DNA of 18,452 bases. Source: Hirudo medicinalis. Its lineage: Eukaryota > Annelida > Clitellata > Hirudinida > Hirudinidae. The DNA lies in assembly GCA_011800805.1 (NCBI GenBank), contig MPNW01000616.1, forward strand, positions 25,602 through 44,053, written 5' to 3'. This document shows positions 1 to 13,703 of this stretch, piece after piece (the stretch's first letter is position 1; each line of letters begins with the position of its first letter). A program made the position numbers and the translations under genes. Under the pieces are notes generated by a model. That model ran no database searches. It was not told the DNA's origin and saw only the letters and a program-made list of their open reading frames with translations.

Positions 1-4128
<4,128 letters not shown>

Positions 4129-4574
4129 ATTTATTCAAAATACAGTGCTTTGCCCAGCGATCACAGCGATAATCCAAGCTTCCGATGATAAACAAACCAG
4201 CTACTGGAGATGTGCTCAGTATTTTATGGTTGCTAGAACTTAAGGAAGAACAGTTATTTTAACTTTCACAAATTGTTACTTGACTATATTTTTTTAATTA
4301 ACAAAAAGATTACAAAGCATTTGATAAATGTTTCTCAGAAACTCCTTAGACACCTTATAAAATGGGCAGCATAAACCTTTAAACAAAATTGTTAGTTTAA
4401 TGGAAATTTTTTAAACAGTTATAATATATTTTTTAATTTTTTTTTATAAGTTATACATATATTTCACAAATACATGAATTTTATGATTTATATTCCGACC
4501 GAGAACAAATTAATTACTGTTGGATTACTGTTTGCGCCCTGTTTTAACGCTCACAACATACATCACGTTGTAAA
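4129..4574. promoter_or_regulatory. Presumed bidirectional promoter between DDX46 and GNL3
   Basis: The two start codons face away from each other with 446 bp between them, so this interval must hold both 5' UTRs and both core promoters unless there are upstream non-coding exons. Most of it is AT-rich, with T/A runs around 4285-4445, and it becomes richer in CG dinucleotides at 4536-4570 next to the GNL3 start. No TATA box is convincing. Promoter function is inferred from the arrangement, not from a motif. Confidence 0.5.
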
Positions 4575-7500
4575 ATGGCAAGAAAGAAGATCGGGAGTGC
4601 GTTGTTTTAATGATGCACTTTGAACAATTATTTTATTATTTAAAATCATAATCAAAGGTGAACATTTTATGCAGGCAAAAAGAGCAAACGAATTTCATGT
4701 GGAAAACGCTACAAGATAGAAAAAAAGGTACTATGTGAAATCAGTCCTACTATCCATTATAATTAAGTCTTGAATTTGAAGTGTTGTTGGCGCGCTATTG
4801 TGAAATATATTTATTTATGAAACTTAGCATTTCTTGTCATTATAGATTAAAGAACACTTGAAAAAGGTGAACAAGACTAAAGAAAATAAGATAAAAAAAG
4901 GAATTAGAGGAAGTTAGTAACCTGGTTGAGAGGATTTCGAGATTTATGAAAGCAGTTATTAATTAGTGCTCAAACATGATCAGCAATTAAATTCATATGT
5001 GATATCAGACAGGAAGGAAATCACAGTTCCAAACAACTGCCCATTCAAGGAGGATATTCTGAAAAAGGCACAAGAGGCAAAAGAAAGAGTGAGATGATTG
5101 ATTTTCATGCGAGCTGTGAATAATTTTGTCCATCCATTGCAATTGATTCTATAAATGCCTGATTGGTTTGTGCAGTGAGGATGGCAATTTCATAAAAACT
5201 TTGTGATTTGTTACAGAAAGAGCAGGAGAGACAAAAGCAGAAAGAGATGCAGAAGAAAAACAGAGACAAGCTCGTCAACCAGAAGAGGAATCTCGAGTCC
5301 ATTGTCAAGGATGCTGAGAAAAGAGCTGCAGCCTATGAGAAGAAGGTAGGATGAGTTGTAAAAGTATTGATATTTAATCAATAATAATGTCATACTCATC
5401 TCCTATATACATGTCACGAGCAATCTAAGTTATTATTGAAGTTGAGATGGGAGTTACTGATACAATGTGATTGTACAATATGATATTGATTTAATATCCA
5501 CTATAAACTGTTGTTACTTGATAATTAACCCATTATTGCTAATGATCATAACTCATAACTATGATCATGAACTCAATCCTAATGCTGTTGCTCAACCCAA
5601 CCTCCCCATTCATCCACCCACAGAATGAATTTGTGAAAGAGAAGACAGAAAAACTTGGAGGAAAGATAAACGTTGAATCTTCATTGAAGACCTTCTACAA
5701 GGAAGTCAAAAATGTTGGTGATTTTACATTTTGCCTGCAAAGTCAATTCTTGCAAATGGTCGAAATCAATTTTGCCCTCATTAGACTACATTTTTGTTTA
5801 ATTATTGTTCATTAGTTTAAGTCAGAAAGAAAATTCATTAGAAATATATAAGCCAGAAAAGTCTAGATAACCATATCAGTACTCTGACATGGACTGACCA
5901 TTTCCCATGATACCCAAACATTAATAGCTCTTTTACCACTGCCAGGTGATTGAGAGAAGTGACGTGATCATCGAGGTGCTGGATGCCCGAGACCCCCTCG
6001 GAAGCAGGTGCAGGCAGCTTGAGGAAACCGTCATCTCCTGCTCCAAGAAGCTCATTCTGCTCGTCAACAAGATCGGTGGGTCTCGCGGCCAGGAAATTGT
6101 TTGCGACGATGCTTTGCTCGTCGTAATGTAACTACTGTTAATTAAAACCCAAACTGACTCACTTCTTTTACAGTACCTAAACCATTGCAATGTTAAGTGA
6201 TAATCCAGCCAAATCTTATATTCCTTAATGTGCTTGCAACCTCTTTTTAATGTCCACTTCTCAGATCTCGTTCCCAAGGAAAATGTGGAGGCCTGGTTGA
6301 AATACCTGAGGAGGGAAGTGCCAGCCCTGCCATTCAAGGCCTGCACGCAACAGCAGACGGACAGACTGGTGAGGATAATAATAATAATAGTTCATTTATA
6401 TGGCATAGCATCAGAGGCACCTTGGTTCTATATTACATATAGGAAATATTAAATGGTTGATGTAAATGAATATTTGATATTTATTATTTTTGTTAATATT
6501 TTATTAATATCTGTTATTACTTCCTACATATATTTATCATTATCTCCATCTCTACATCATTATGCCACCACCCTTGATAATTTCCATATTAATATGCTAA
6601 CCAGTGCCAATAGCAGTTGAGTATTAATAACTTTCCTCAGGGCATAACCAAAGTCTCGGCACTATTGGACAAGGACAACGTGAAGAAGACCAGCACCTGC
6701 CTTGGCTCGGACATGCTCCTTGGTCTCCTCAACAACTACTGCAGAAGCAAAGACATTAAGACCTCCATCACCATCGGCATAGTGGGTGAGTAGGTTGGGT
6801 TTGTGGTGATGAAGAGTTGATATCACGCAACGTTGAGATGAGTAGCTGAGCCCAGAGGGTTCAGTTTGCAAGTGTGAAAATATGACGACACTCATGATGC
6901 ACTGAGTTCGCATCCCACCTCGAACTGCCATGAGTGGAACGGTGCGGTCGATGGATGATTGTTAGGCTAACTACCTGTTGAGGATTCTTGGGCATCTTCT
7001 TAGATACATGATGATGGTGATTGGTTATTAACCTGATGACCAGGTAGATAATGAAGACTTTTTAAACGTGACAGGTTTCCCAAACACCGGTAAGTCGTCC
7101 ATCATAAACAGTCTCAAGAGGTCCAAGGCCTGCAACGTCGGCTCGACTCCAGGAGTCACAAAGTTTGTCTGCTGCTGTGTTTTGTGCTTAGGATTTTCTA
7201 GAGTGTTGCACTGTTGCTAGACATTCTTATCTTGCTCTTCAAAAGAGTGATGCTTATTAATGCTGTTATTTTTTTTTTATTATAATACTTCATTTTATTG
7301 ATATTATTTTATAGTATTACGGACATAAATGGTTTTGAATTGATCAGTTGTTCATTGATTCACTTTGTATAACTCCACCCACCTTCGTCATCAGGGCCAT
7401 GCAGGTCGTCCAATTGGACAAGCACATCAAGCTCATCGACAGCCCGGGTGTAGTCATGGCAACAAACCTGGAGAGCGAGGAGGAAGTAATCCTTAAAAAC

Positions 7501-9192
7501 TGTGTCAGGGTAGGTCGATCGATGACCTTGCATGAGGCAACCCATTCACCGCCGTCCGACATGAATTAATGCAACTACGAATTGGATTTTAAACAGGGTC
7601 ATAATAAACTTGATTAGTTATTCAACTGAGACCAATGCTTTCGATCGCAGATTGAGAACCTCGAAGACCCGGTATCTGTGGTTCAGGTGATCATGTCAAA
7701 GTGCAACAAATTCCAACTGATGGCTATCTATGCCCTACCTGAGTTCAACGACCTCGACCAATTCCTCGAACTCCTTGCAAAGAGGTTTGGCCTCCTCAAG
7801 AAGGGTGGCAGGCCCGACCTGAATAAGGCATCCAGGATCGTCATAAGAGATTGGAATGGGTGAGTCGTTATGTTGGTCTGCATCAGTGGAGCATGCATTC
7901 TGAGATGCTAATAATGGATATTATATTATTACATAGTAATATTTTGTTACTAATATTTAATTTTGTTCAATCAGGGGCAAGATCACATACTATTCGAAGC
8001 CCCCTGAAGATTCTGCCACCTTGGGTCACTTGTCGGCAGAGGTCACACAGGAGATGAAGGCTGCCTTCGACATCGACGCTCTCTTCGAAACTGAGGACCA
8101 AATCATTAAGGGTGAGATTCCAAAATGTTGACATTTAGCTCGGGGGTTATGTTCCCGCACAAGTACCAACAGTCGTTATATGTCATGTTTGCAACACATC
8201 TTGCCATTGGGTAGGGCTTGGGAATGTAAATGCTTTTACATTCGATATGGATATCTCATTTAAACATAGTAATACATAAAAAGTCATTGGAAATTCCTAT
8301 TTTTGTTCCAATATGCAGGATTGAAAAAAGGTGCCAACAACATGGACTCCGTTCTTTCATCTGGCAAGGTCGCAGAGGGTCAAATCCAGTGTGCTGAAGA
8401 GGTCATCGACGAAGAAATGGATGATGATAACGATAATGATGATGATGATGATGATGAAGATAATATGGACACCAGTGCTGCTGTGGAAACTGTACCACAG
8501 GTATGGGCACAAACATTGGTCTTATTTAGCGCAGCAGACATGTCTCAAATATAATAACATTATCGAAGTCATAGTCATAATATATCTAATAGTCTAATAA
8601 CAAATGATTTGTCATCTAATGTTATGGAATTTTATCAAATTAAAACACGTCGACGCCCGATCATCCGGCAGACGGTCGTAAAAGTGGAGGCAAAGAAGGT
8701 CAAGTCTAAGACGAAGGAGGAGGACAAGAAAGTGACTTTCCAAGACCAGTTGCCTGGCAACCAACAGCTAAACAAAGCCAAGAAGCAACAGTTTAAGCAG
8801 ATGCTCAAGAAGAGGAAAAGGGCAGGTTAGCATCTTGTTGATATGAGAAGTTCAGTTTAATGTCATTAATACCATTCTTGTCATTGTGTTATTGGGTTAT
8901 TTTTAGAACAATTACTTATAATATATTTTATAATTGTTATAATAATATATTGTATACCTTATAATTTATGTTATTATAATTGGATGTCTTCATAGAATTC
9001 TTGAATATGATTTTAAAAATAATTTTGAAAATAACTGATAAGTACTTTATTGCAGTCTTACGACGTTGTAGTACAATTGTGATGACGTATAACATATCTA
9101 TGATATTATATCATGTCTGTTTTTAATATTTTACAGGAAAGATTTCAGACTCCCTCAGTTCAGCACTCTTGACAGGCCTCAACAATGTCTGA
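4575..9192 (+). CDS. GNL3: Nucleostemin-family nucleolar GTPase (GNL3/GNL3L type), 16 exons
   Basis: Circularly permuted YlqF/YawG-type GTPase; family members act in the nucleolus in ribosome biogenesis and proliferation. Exons: 4575-4596, 4675-4727, 4846-4912, 5009-5088, 5217-5345, 5624-5713, 5946-6075, 6265-6368, 6641-6785, 7075-7162, 7395-7509, 7651-7859, 7975-8111, 8319-8500, 8672-8825, 9137-9192. They sum to 1761 nt, 586 residues plus TGA, close to human GNL3L. The N-terminus is basic ([15 protein letters not shown], residues 11-25); [12 protein letters not shown] begins at 54; a Lys/Glu-rich helix follows (about 75-117). Permuted G motifs: DARDPLG 160-166, NKID (G4) 188-191, GFPNTGKSS (G1) 274-282, GSTPGVTK around 296-303, DSPG (G3) 318-321. 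G1 has Thr278 where NVGKS is usual, but Lys280-Ser281 are kept. An Asp run at 491-504 comes from a GAT repeat. The start ATG has a strong context (A at -3, G at +4). GNL3 versus GNL3L cannot be separated; invertebrates usually have one copy. Confidence 0.93.
8418..8462 (+). repeat. Coding GAT microsatellite in GNL3 exon 14
   Basis: GAT and AAT codons encode the Asp/Asn-rich tract at residues 491-504 of the GNL3 product. The frame stays open on both sides and acidic segments are known in C-terminal parts of this family, so this is tolerated coding repeat. Confidence 0.85.
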
Positions 9193-9211
9193 ATGATCGA
9201 CTTCAAAAACA

Positions 9212-9217
9212 AATAAA
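9212..9217 (+). terminator. Polyadenylation signal AATAAA for GNL3
   Basis: A canonical AATAAA starts 20 nt after the TGA stop of the last GNL3 exon. It implies a very short 3' UTR. The position fits, but the cleavage site itself cannot be seen. Confidence 0.6.
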
Positions 9218-10974
9218 TTGACTCTCGTGACTTAACTTGTTTATTCGATTGAAAAATTTCAAATTTTTCCAAGCGCATGATCTTGGTTCAACCGGCTGAA
9301 AATTGCGTTAGGATTCTTGTGGAATAGTCTGCATCATCATTGATAAAACAACTAGATAGAGTGGGTGTATAGAAATACTGAGGTAACATGGATCTTTTTT
9401 TTTGTTCCTTTTGATTGACGGATTGCCCAACTTTTGACAATTCCACAAATTCACTCGCGTTTGCTATTCTGCAATTCCGTTTGTATAGTTTTACAATGGA
9501 CAAAGTCAATGTTTTCCATCGCTAGTTAATCGACCAAGTTGTTTGTTCATACAACAGAGCACCAGACAAGTACTAAAATGAAGGCAATGCTTTTATTAAA
9601 TCTCTGTCACCATCGCTCTTGTGGTCCAATTAAGAGCTCCATTAGGAAATTTAACTTGGTTAGGTTCGCTGTTTTTGGCAGCGGCCGCGTTTATTCGGCA
9701 TACTAGAAAAACTTTTCTATATTAGGTGAAATTGTACCGGCCTTAACAACAAATTGTACAATTATTCTTTTTCGGTAAAACATTTCACTTTTGTGTTTAA
9801 AACGGCACAGCTTGTTGAAGTTTCTGACTATCAACACCTTATTCAGATCTCCCAGGTTAGGTCCATCGATATGAGCAAGAAATAGGAAAAGACTGACGAG
9901 GAATATTTTTTTTAAAGTTTAGTTGTTTAATTAAAACGAGTATTATTTACAAATTATTTGCATGATAATTAAACTTTTTATGTCATCCATCTTGCTATTT
10001 CATCCGGCCGTAGTCAATGGATCCACCAATCTTTTTGAATAATTCATGAAAATAGGACTTTCTCAAACGGAGAGAATTTTTAATGGATTCATTGCCATTT
10101 AAGGTCGATTATCAGATTGTCAACAAATCCTTACAATCTATCAGAATGTCCGAACCGATATAAGTGGCGATATAATTGGCAGAAATAAACATCATCGGCA
10201 GGGGGCATTTGCTACCCCAGTCAGTTTACCCCTTGATATTTTTAGAAGTTCGCATAATTCATAAGTAATAATAATTCTTAAATAATTTATCGATCATAAC
10301 ACAGCTCCAACAAGATTAGTAAAGCTTCCGACATCCATATTTATTACTTATTATAAGTTTAGATAACTAATTTACAATTGTCTTTAGGGTCTTTATTATG
10401 AAATTTATTGTTTGTTGCTAAGCACTATTGTATACTGTTGGAATGTTTATGTGCATGTTAAAAAATGTGGCCGCCCCTACCTCGAACGATTTTAAAATCC
10501 TGGGATGCCCCACTGACAAACATACAACATGTAGAAATGAATACATACATACATCAAAACCAAACGTGTTGTAGACAAACTTGACTGTTATACAATCTGC
10601 TAAACTTGACCTCAACAACGATGTCGGAAACACCAGACATGACCATTTTCACGCCAGTCTAAAAGTTCATTCGATACTTCAACTCGTTCGACCGTTTGTT
10701 GTTTTAGGAGCTTCGATTCGCTCGAATTTCTCCTTGGAACACGATGCTGATTTTTTTAAACACTGCTTAACAGTGCGACTGATAACAGTTGTCCGTGTGG
10801 AAGTGCTAAGTGGAGTCGTAGAACCTCTCGCTTTCCACGCACACGGAGATTGTAGGAGATGCAGAAGCGAAACTGAGAATCGGAATTGGATTCTTGGATT
10901 TTCCAGTCTCTGACGATGTAGTATCGTTTAGTGTCTTTATTTTTAGAGGTCTAGCTTTTGAATGTGTACTGTAG
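9218..10974. other. Intergenic, no confirmed gene
   Basis: AT-rich sequence with no recognised conserved protein. It holds two short perfect hairpins: GAAAAATTTCAAATTTTTC at 9251-9269 and TAGAAAAACTTTTCTA at 9704-9719. Two short open frames overlap on opposite strands near 9578-9918 (see findings). Longer open frames around 10581-10913 begin at non-ATG codons or lack any family resemblance. Confidence 0.6.
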
Positions 10975-11055
<81 letters not shown>

Positions 11056-11067
11056 TAATAATAATAA
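10975..11067. repeat. (AAT)n microsatellite
   Basis: About 31 AAT units with a single AAC interruption, ending one base before an undetermined base (N) at 11068. The true length is uncertain because the assembly is ambiguous here. Confidence 0.95.
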
Positions 11068-11097
11068 NGATTTTGAAAGGTTAAATAATTGCTATAT

Positions 11098-11292
11098 ATT
11101 AATATTATTATTATTATTATTATTATTATTATGACGATGATGGTAATGATATTTATTATTATTATTATTATTGTTAATGCTATTATTATTAATGTTGTTA
11201 TTATTATTATAATTATGTTTATTATTATTATTATTATTATTGTCGTTATTATAATTATTAATAATGTCATTAATATTATTATTATTATTTTG
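11098..11292. repeat. Interrupted (ATT)n microsatellite
   Basis: ATT units broken by short GTT, ATG, AAT and TGTCG interruptions. It is the complement of the AAT array 30 bp to its left, so the two blocks form a loose inverted pair. Confidence 0.9.
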
Positions 11293-11397
11293 TTTTCGAT
11301 CATTAAATTTTATTTTCATTAATTTCTTATTTCCAAATAAAACCCTAGAACGAATACCCTGAGGTATGATTTGGAAGAAGAAGAATAATAAGAGTAA

Positions 11398-11612
11398 GCT
11401 GATGATGATGAAGAAGAAGATGAAGATAATTATGGTGACGATGATGATGCTGATGGTGGTGATGGTGGTAGTGATGATGATGATGATGATGATGATGAGG
11501 GTGATGATGGTGATGATGGTAATTATGAAGATGGTGATGGTGATGATGATGATGATGATGATAATTATGAAGATGATGGGGGTGATGATGGCGATGATGG
11601 TGGCAAATGTTT
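11398..11612. repeat. GAT/GAA/GGT purine-rich microsatellite block
   Basis: Imperfect GAT, GAA and GGT triplets, strongly purine-rich on the plus strand apart from T. Every frame through it gives Met, Asp, His or similar low-complexity runs, so it is not treated as coding. Confidence 0.9.
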
Positions 11613-11703
11613 ACCTCCGAAATAAATGGATCTAAAAAAACAAACAGTCTTCTGTTGTCGTGATTCAAAAGGAAATGAAAATCCTGCCGAAACGATTATG
11701 ATT

Positions 11704-11794
11704 GTGATGATGATGCTGCTAATGTTGTCGTTGATGATGATGGTGGTGGTGATGATGTTGATGATGACGATGACGACGATGAGGATGATGAGGC
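11704..11794. repeat. GAT/GGT/GAC microsatellite block
   Basis: Second block of the same triplet type, about 90 bp after the previous one. Confidence 0.85.
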
Positions 11795-11879
11795 GAGCTT
11801 AGAGTTGGGAATTAGGGATGTGAAGGTTACCAACATTTGCAAATAAACTTATACACGTACGAATGGATAGCTTGCCCAT

Positions 11880-12018
11880 CATCACCGCAACTACCATCGT
11901 CATCATCATCATCGTCATCATCGTCATCATCGTCGTCATCGTCATCGTCATCGCCGTCGTCGTCGTCGTCATCGTCATCGTCATCATCATCGTCGTCGTC
12001 GTCATCATCATCATCAAC
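11880..12018. repeat. ATC/GTC microsatellite block
   Basis: ATC and GTC triplets; the complement of the GAT/GAC blocks to the left. Antisense frames give long Asp runs that are only the repeat translated. Confidence 0.92.
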
Positions 12019-12127
12019 AACGTAATGGGTGAAGAAGATAAAATGCAGGGGATCAGAGTTTCGCGTGATTAGAGAGAAGGATAAATTGCTGCCTTCTGTG
12101 ATATTCGACTCCTCCTTCAACCGCCAA

Positions 12128-12182
12128 CCCATCCATCCATCCATCCGTCCGTCCGTCCATCCATCCATCCATCCGTCCATCA
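12128..12182. repeat. CCAT/CCGT tetranucleotide repeat
   Basis: About thirteen four-base units, CCAT changing to CCGT and back in blocks of three to four. It is the only clear tetranucleotide array in the window. Confidence 0.92.
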
Positions 12183-12324
12183 GCATATCAACATCTTCGA
12201 ATTCCCATTAAGGATGGAGTTTTCTTCTGTCAGCGGGTTCTTTGTTGCCTTCATCTCGTTTCTATCGGTGGACCTCCTGCGATGAGTGCCTGCCATGGTG
12301 GCGGCGGGATTGGTTTATGTCAAC

Positions 12325-12465
12325 ATCATCATTAATCATAACCACCATCGCTATCGTCATCATCATCACCATCATCATCACTGTCGTCGTCATCATCATC
12401 ATCATCATCATCATCATCGTCGTCGCCGTCGTCGTCGTCATCGTCATCATCATCATCACCACCAC

Positions 12466-12506
<41 letters not shown>

Positions 12507-12537
12507 CCATTATCACTACAATCATCACCAGCATTAT
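12325..12537. repeat. ATC/GTC/ACC microsatellite block
   Basis: Long imperfect ATC array with GTC and ACC variants and an ATC-pure core around 12462-12506. Frames through it read as His, Ile or Ser runs. Confidence 0.92.
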
Positions 12538-13349
12538 CGCTGGTGAAATACTGCTTGAGGATGGCAGACTACAACGGACAGTCACTGGAAATGCTCCATT
12601 GTCTGACACCTGAAAATCAACAGAGAAGTTTGTGATTGACATCTGTGCAATCCAACGAAGCAACATTTGGCACCCGGAAATCCTTTCAAGCGCAACAAAC
12701 AGCAACTGTTTCTGACAAAGCCATGACGACGACGACGACGACGACGATGATAATGTCCATTGAGCAGTCAATTTCGGATGATAACGACACGCTTAACGAC
12801 GAAGTTTACGAGGGCATCTGTCGATACGGTTGACTGAATCGCTGTGTTCCCGAAGAGTGCATCGAAGGAGTGCGATTGAGTGCTTGGGGCTGCAAAAGAG
12901 TGCTAAAATGCCATTTCTTTCATTAGACACCTGTACGACTATCGATTTCCTTTCGCGCTCAAACAACTTATAACAAACCCACATCAGAGTACACAAGGGA
13001 AAGCATAGCAGCTACTCTCATTACGTGTCAAATAATTAATGATCAAGTTATTATCAAAGATTTTTCAGTCCATACGAGAAACTCAAATGGAAAACCACTG
13101 TTGTACGTAATGAATGGTACTGGCGATGATGATGGTGGCTGCTACGTACAGCTCACGGGAGAATTAGATCTTGCTAAGATTACACGAAAATAAAAACTCT
13201 ACTTTGATAAAGATTTTTATATAAAAAAAATCATAAATAACGACAAATTATTCAAATTAACAGCATCCTTTTTACCTCGAAATTGTTTACACAACGTTCG
13301 CCAAAGACCTGCCAGCTTAACTGTTGATAGACGGATGAGGATCTGTTCT
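12538..13349. other. Intergenic, no confirmed gene
   Basis: Mostly non-repetitive sequence upstream of the Snail-like gene. It includes a pure GAC array at about 12725-12750 and several ATG-less or short open frames without family resemblance. It could hold enhancers, but nothing specific is seen. Confidence 0.55.
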
Positions 13350-13350
13350 G

Positions 13351-13410
13351 ATTGGCCAATAAATTAGCCTACCTCTCTGGCATTGGTCGGCTGTAGCGGC
13401 TTTAAATAAG
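13351..13410 (+). promoter_or_regulatory. Putative core promoter of the Snail-like gene
   Basis: The palindromic ATTGGCCAAT (13351-13360) carries CCAAT boxes on both strands. A second ATTGG (13382-13386) follows, then a TATA-like TTTAAATAAG at 13401-13410. Spacing and order fit a CCAAT/TATA promoter, with transcription starting near 13435, about 270 nt before the first ATG of the zinc-finger frame. This is motif inference only. Confidence 0.4.
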
Positions 13411-13519
13411 CGGTAGTGTGTTTGAATTTCGAATTTCCTAGAATATTAATTAATTCCTGCAATGAACGGCATGGAAATCGTAGGAATAACGACGTGCGCA
13501 CGTGTTACGTACGTGTAGT

Positions 13520-13549
13520 GATGACGACGACGATGATGATGATGATGAG
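13520..13549. repeat. GAC/GAT microsatellite in the presumed 5' leader
   Basis: About ten GAC then GAT units lie between the TATA-like element and the Snail-like frame. CACGTG (13499-13504) and CAGCTG (13551-13556) E-box-type hexamers flank it. Confidence 0.75.
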
Positions 13550-13703
13550 GCAGCTGATGACAAGCACTTGATTGGATGAATCGTTTCAGCAGGTTGGTCG
13601 TAAAAGTTAGATGAAGTCGGCAATCATATTTTTAGTTATTTATCTATTTCTTTATTTAGTTATTGATTAATTGTTCGCAAATCGTATCGATTAAGATCCA
13701 ATT

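Noticed and set aside
4846..4866. Alternative 21-nt version of GNL3 exon 3 ending at AAG/GTGAAC
   Set aside because: The reading phase into exon 4 would break. The longer exon to 4912 joins the acceptor at 5008 in frame and gives [13 protein letters not shown] as expected.
10581..10913. 110-codon plus-strand frame and an opposing minus-strand frame
   Set aside because: The plus-strand frame begins at TTG, neither resembles a known family, and there are no supporting splice sites.
11345..12771. Open frames rich in Asp, His, Ser, Met or Ile runs on both strands
   Set aside because: They are trinucleotide arrays read in different frames. All frames and both strands are open, and there is no splice or codon signal.
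12636..12833. Frame containing a Thr run before SIEQSISDDND
   Set aside because: It begins at TTG, and its run comes from the GAC array read in a shifted frame. No homology is recognised.
13576..13605. SNAG-like start MNRFSRLVVK followed by GTTAGA as a first exon of the Snail-like gene
   Set aside because: The Pro at position 2 and the PRSF order are missing. The exon ends in phase 0, whereas the acceptor at 13725 needs one leftover base, so it cannot join in frame.
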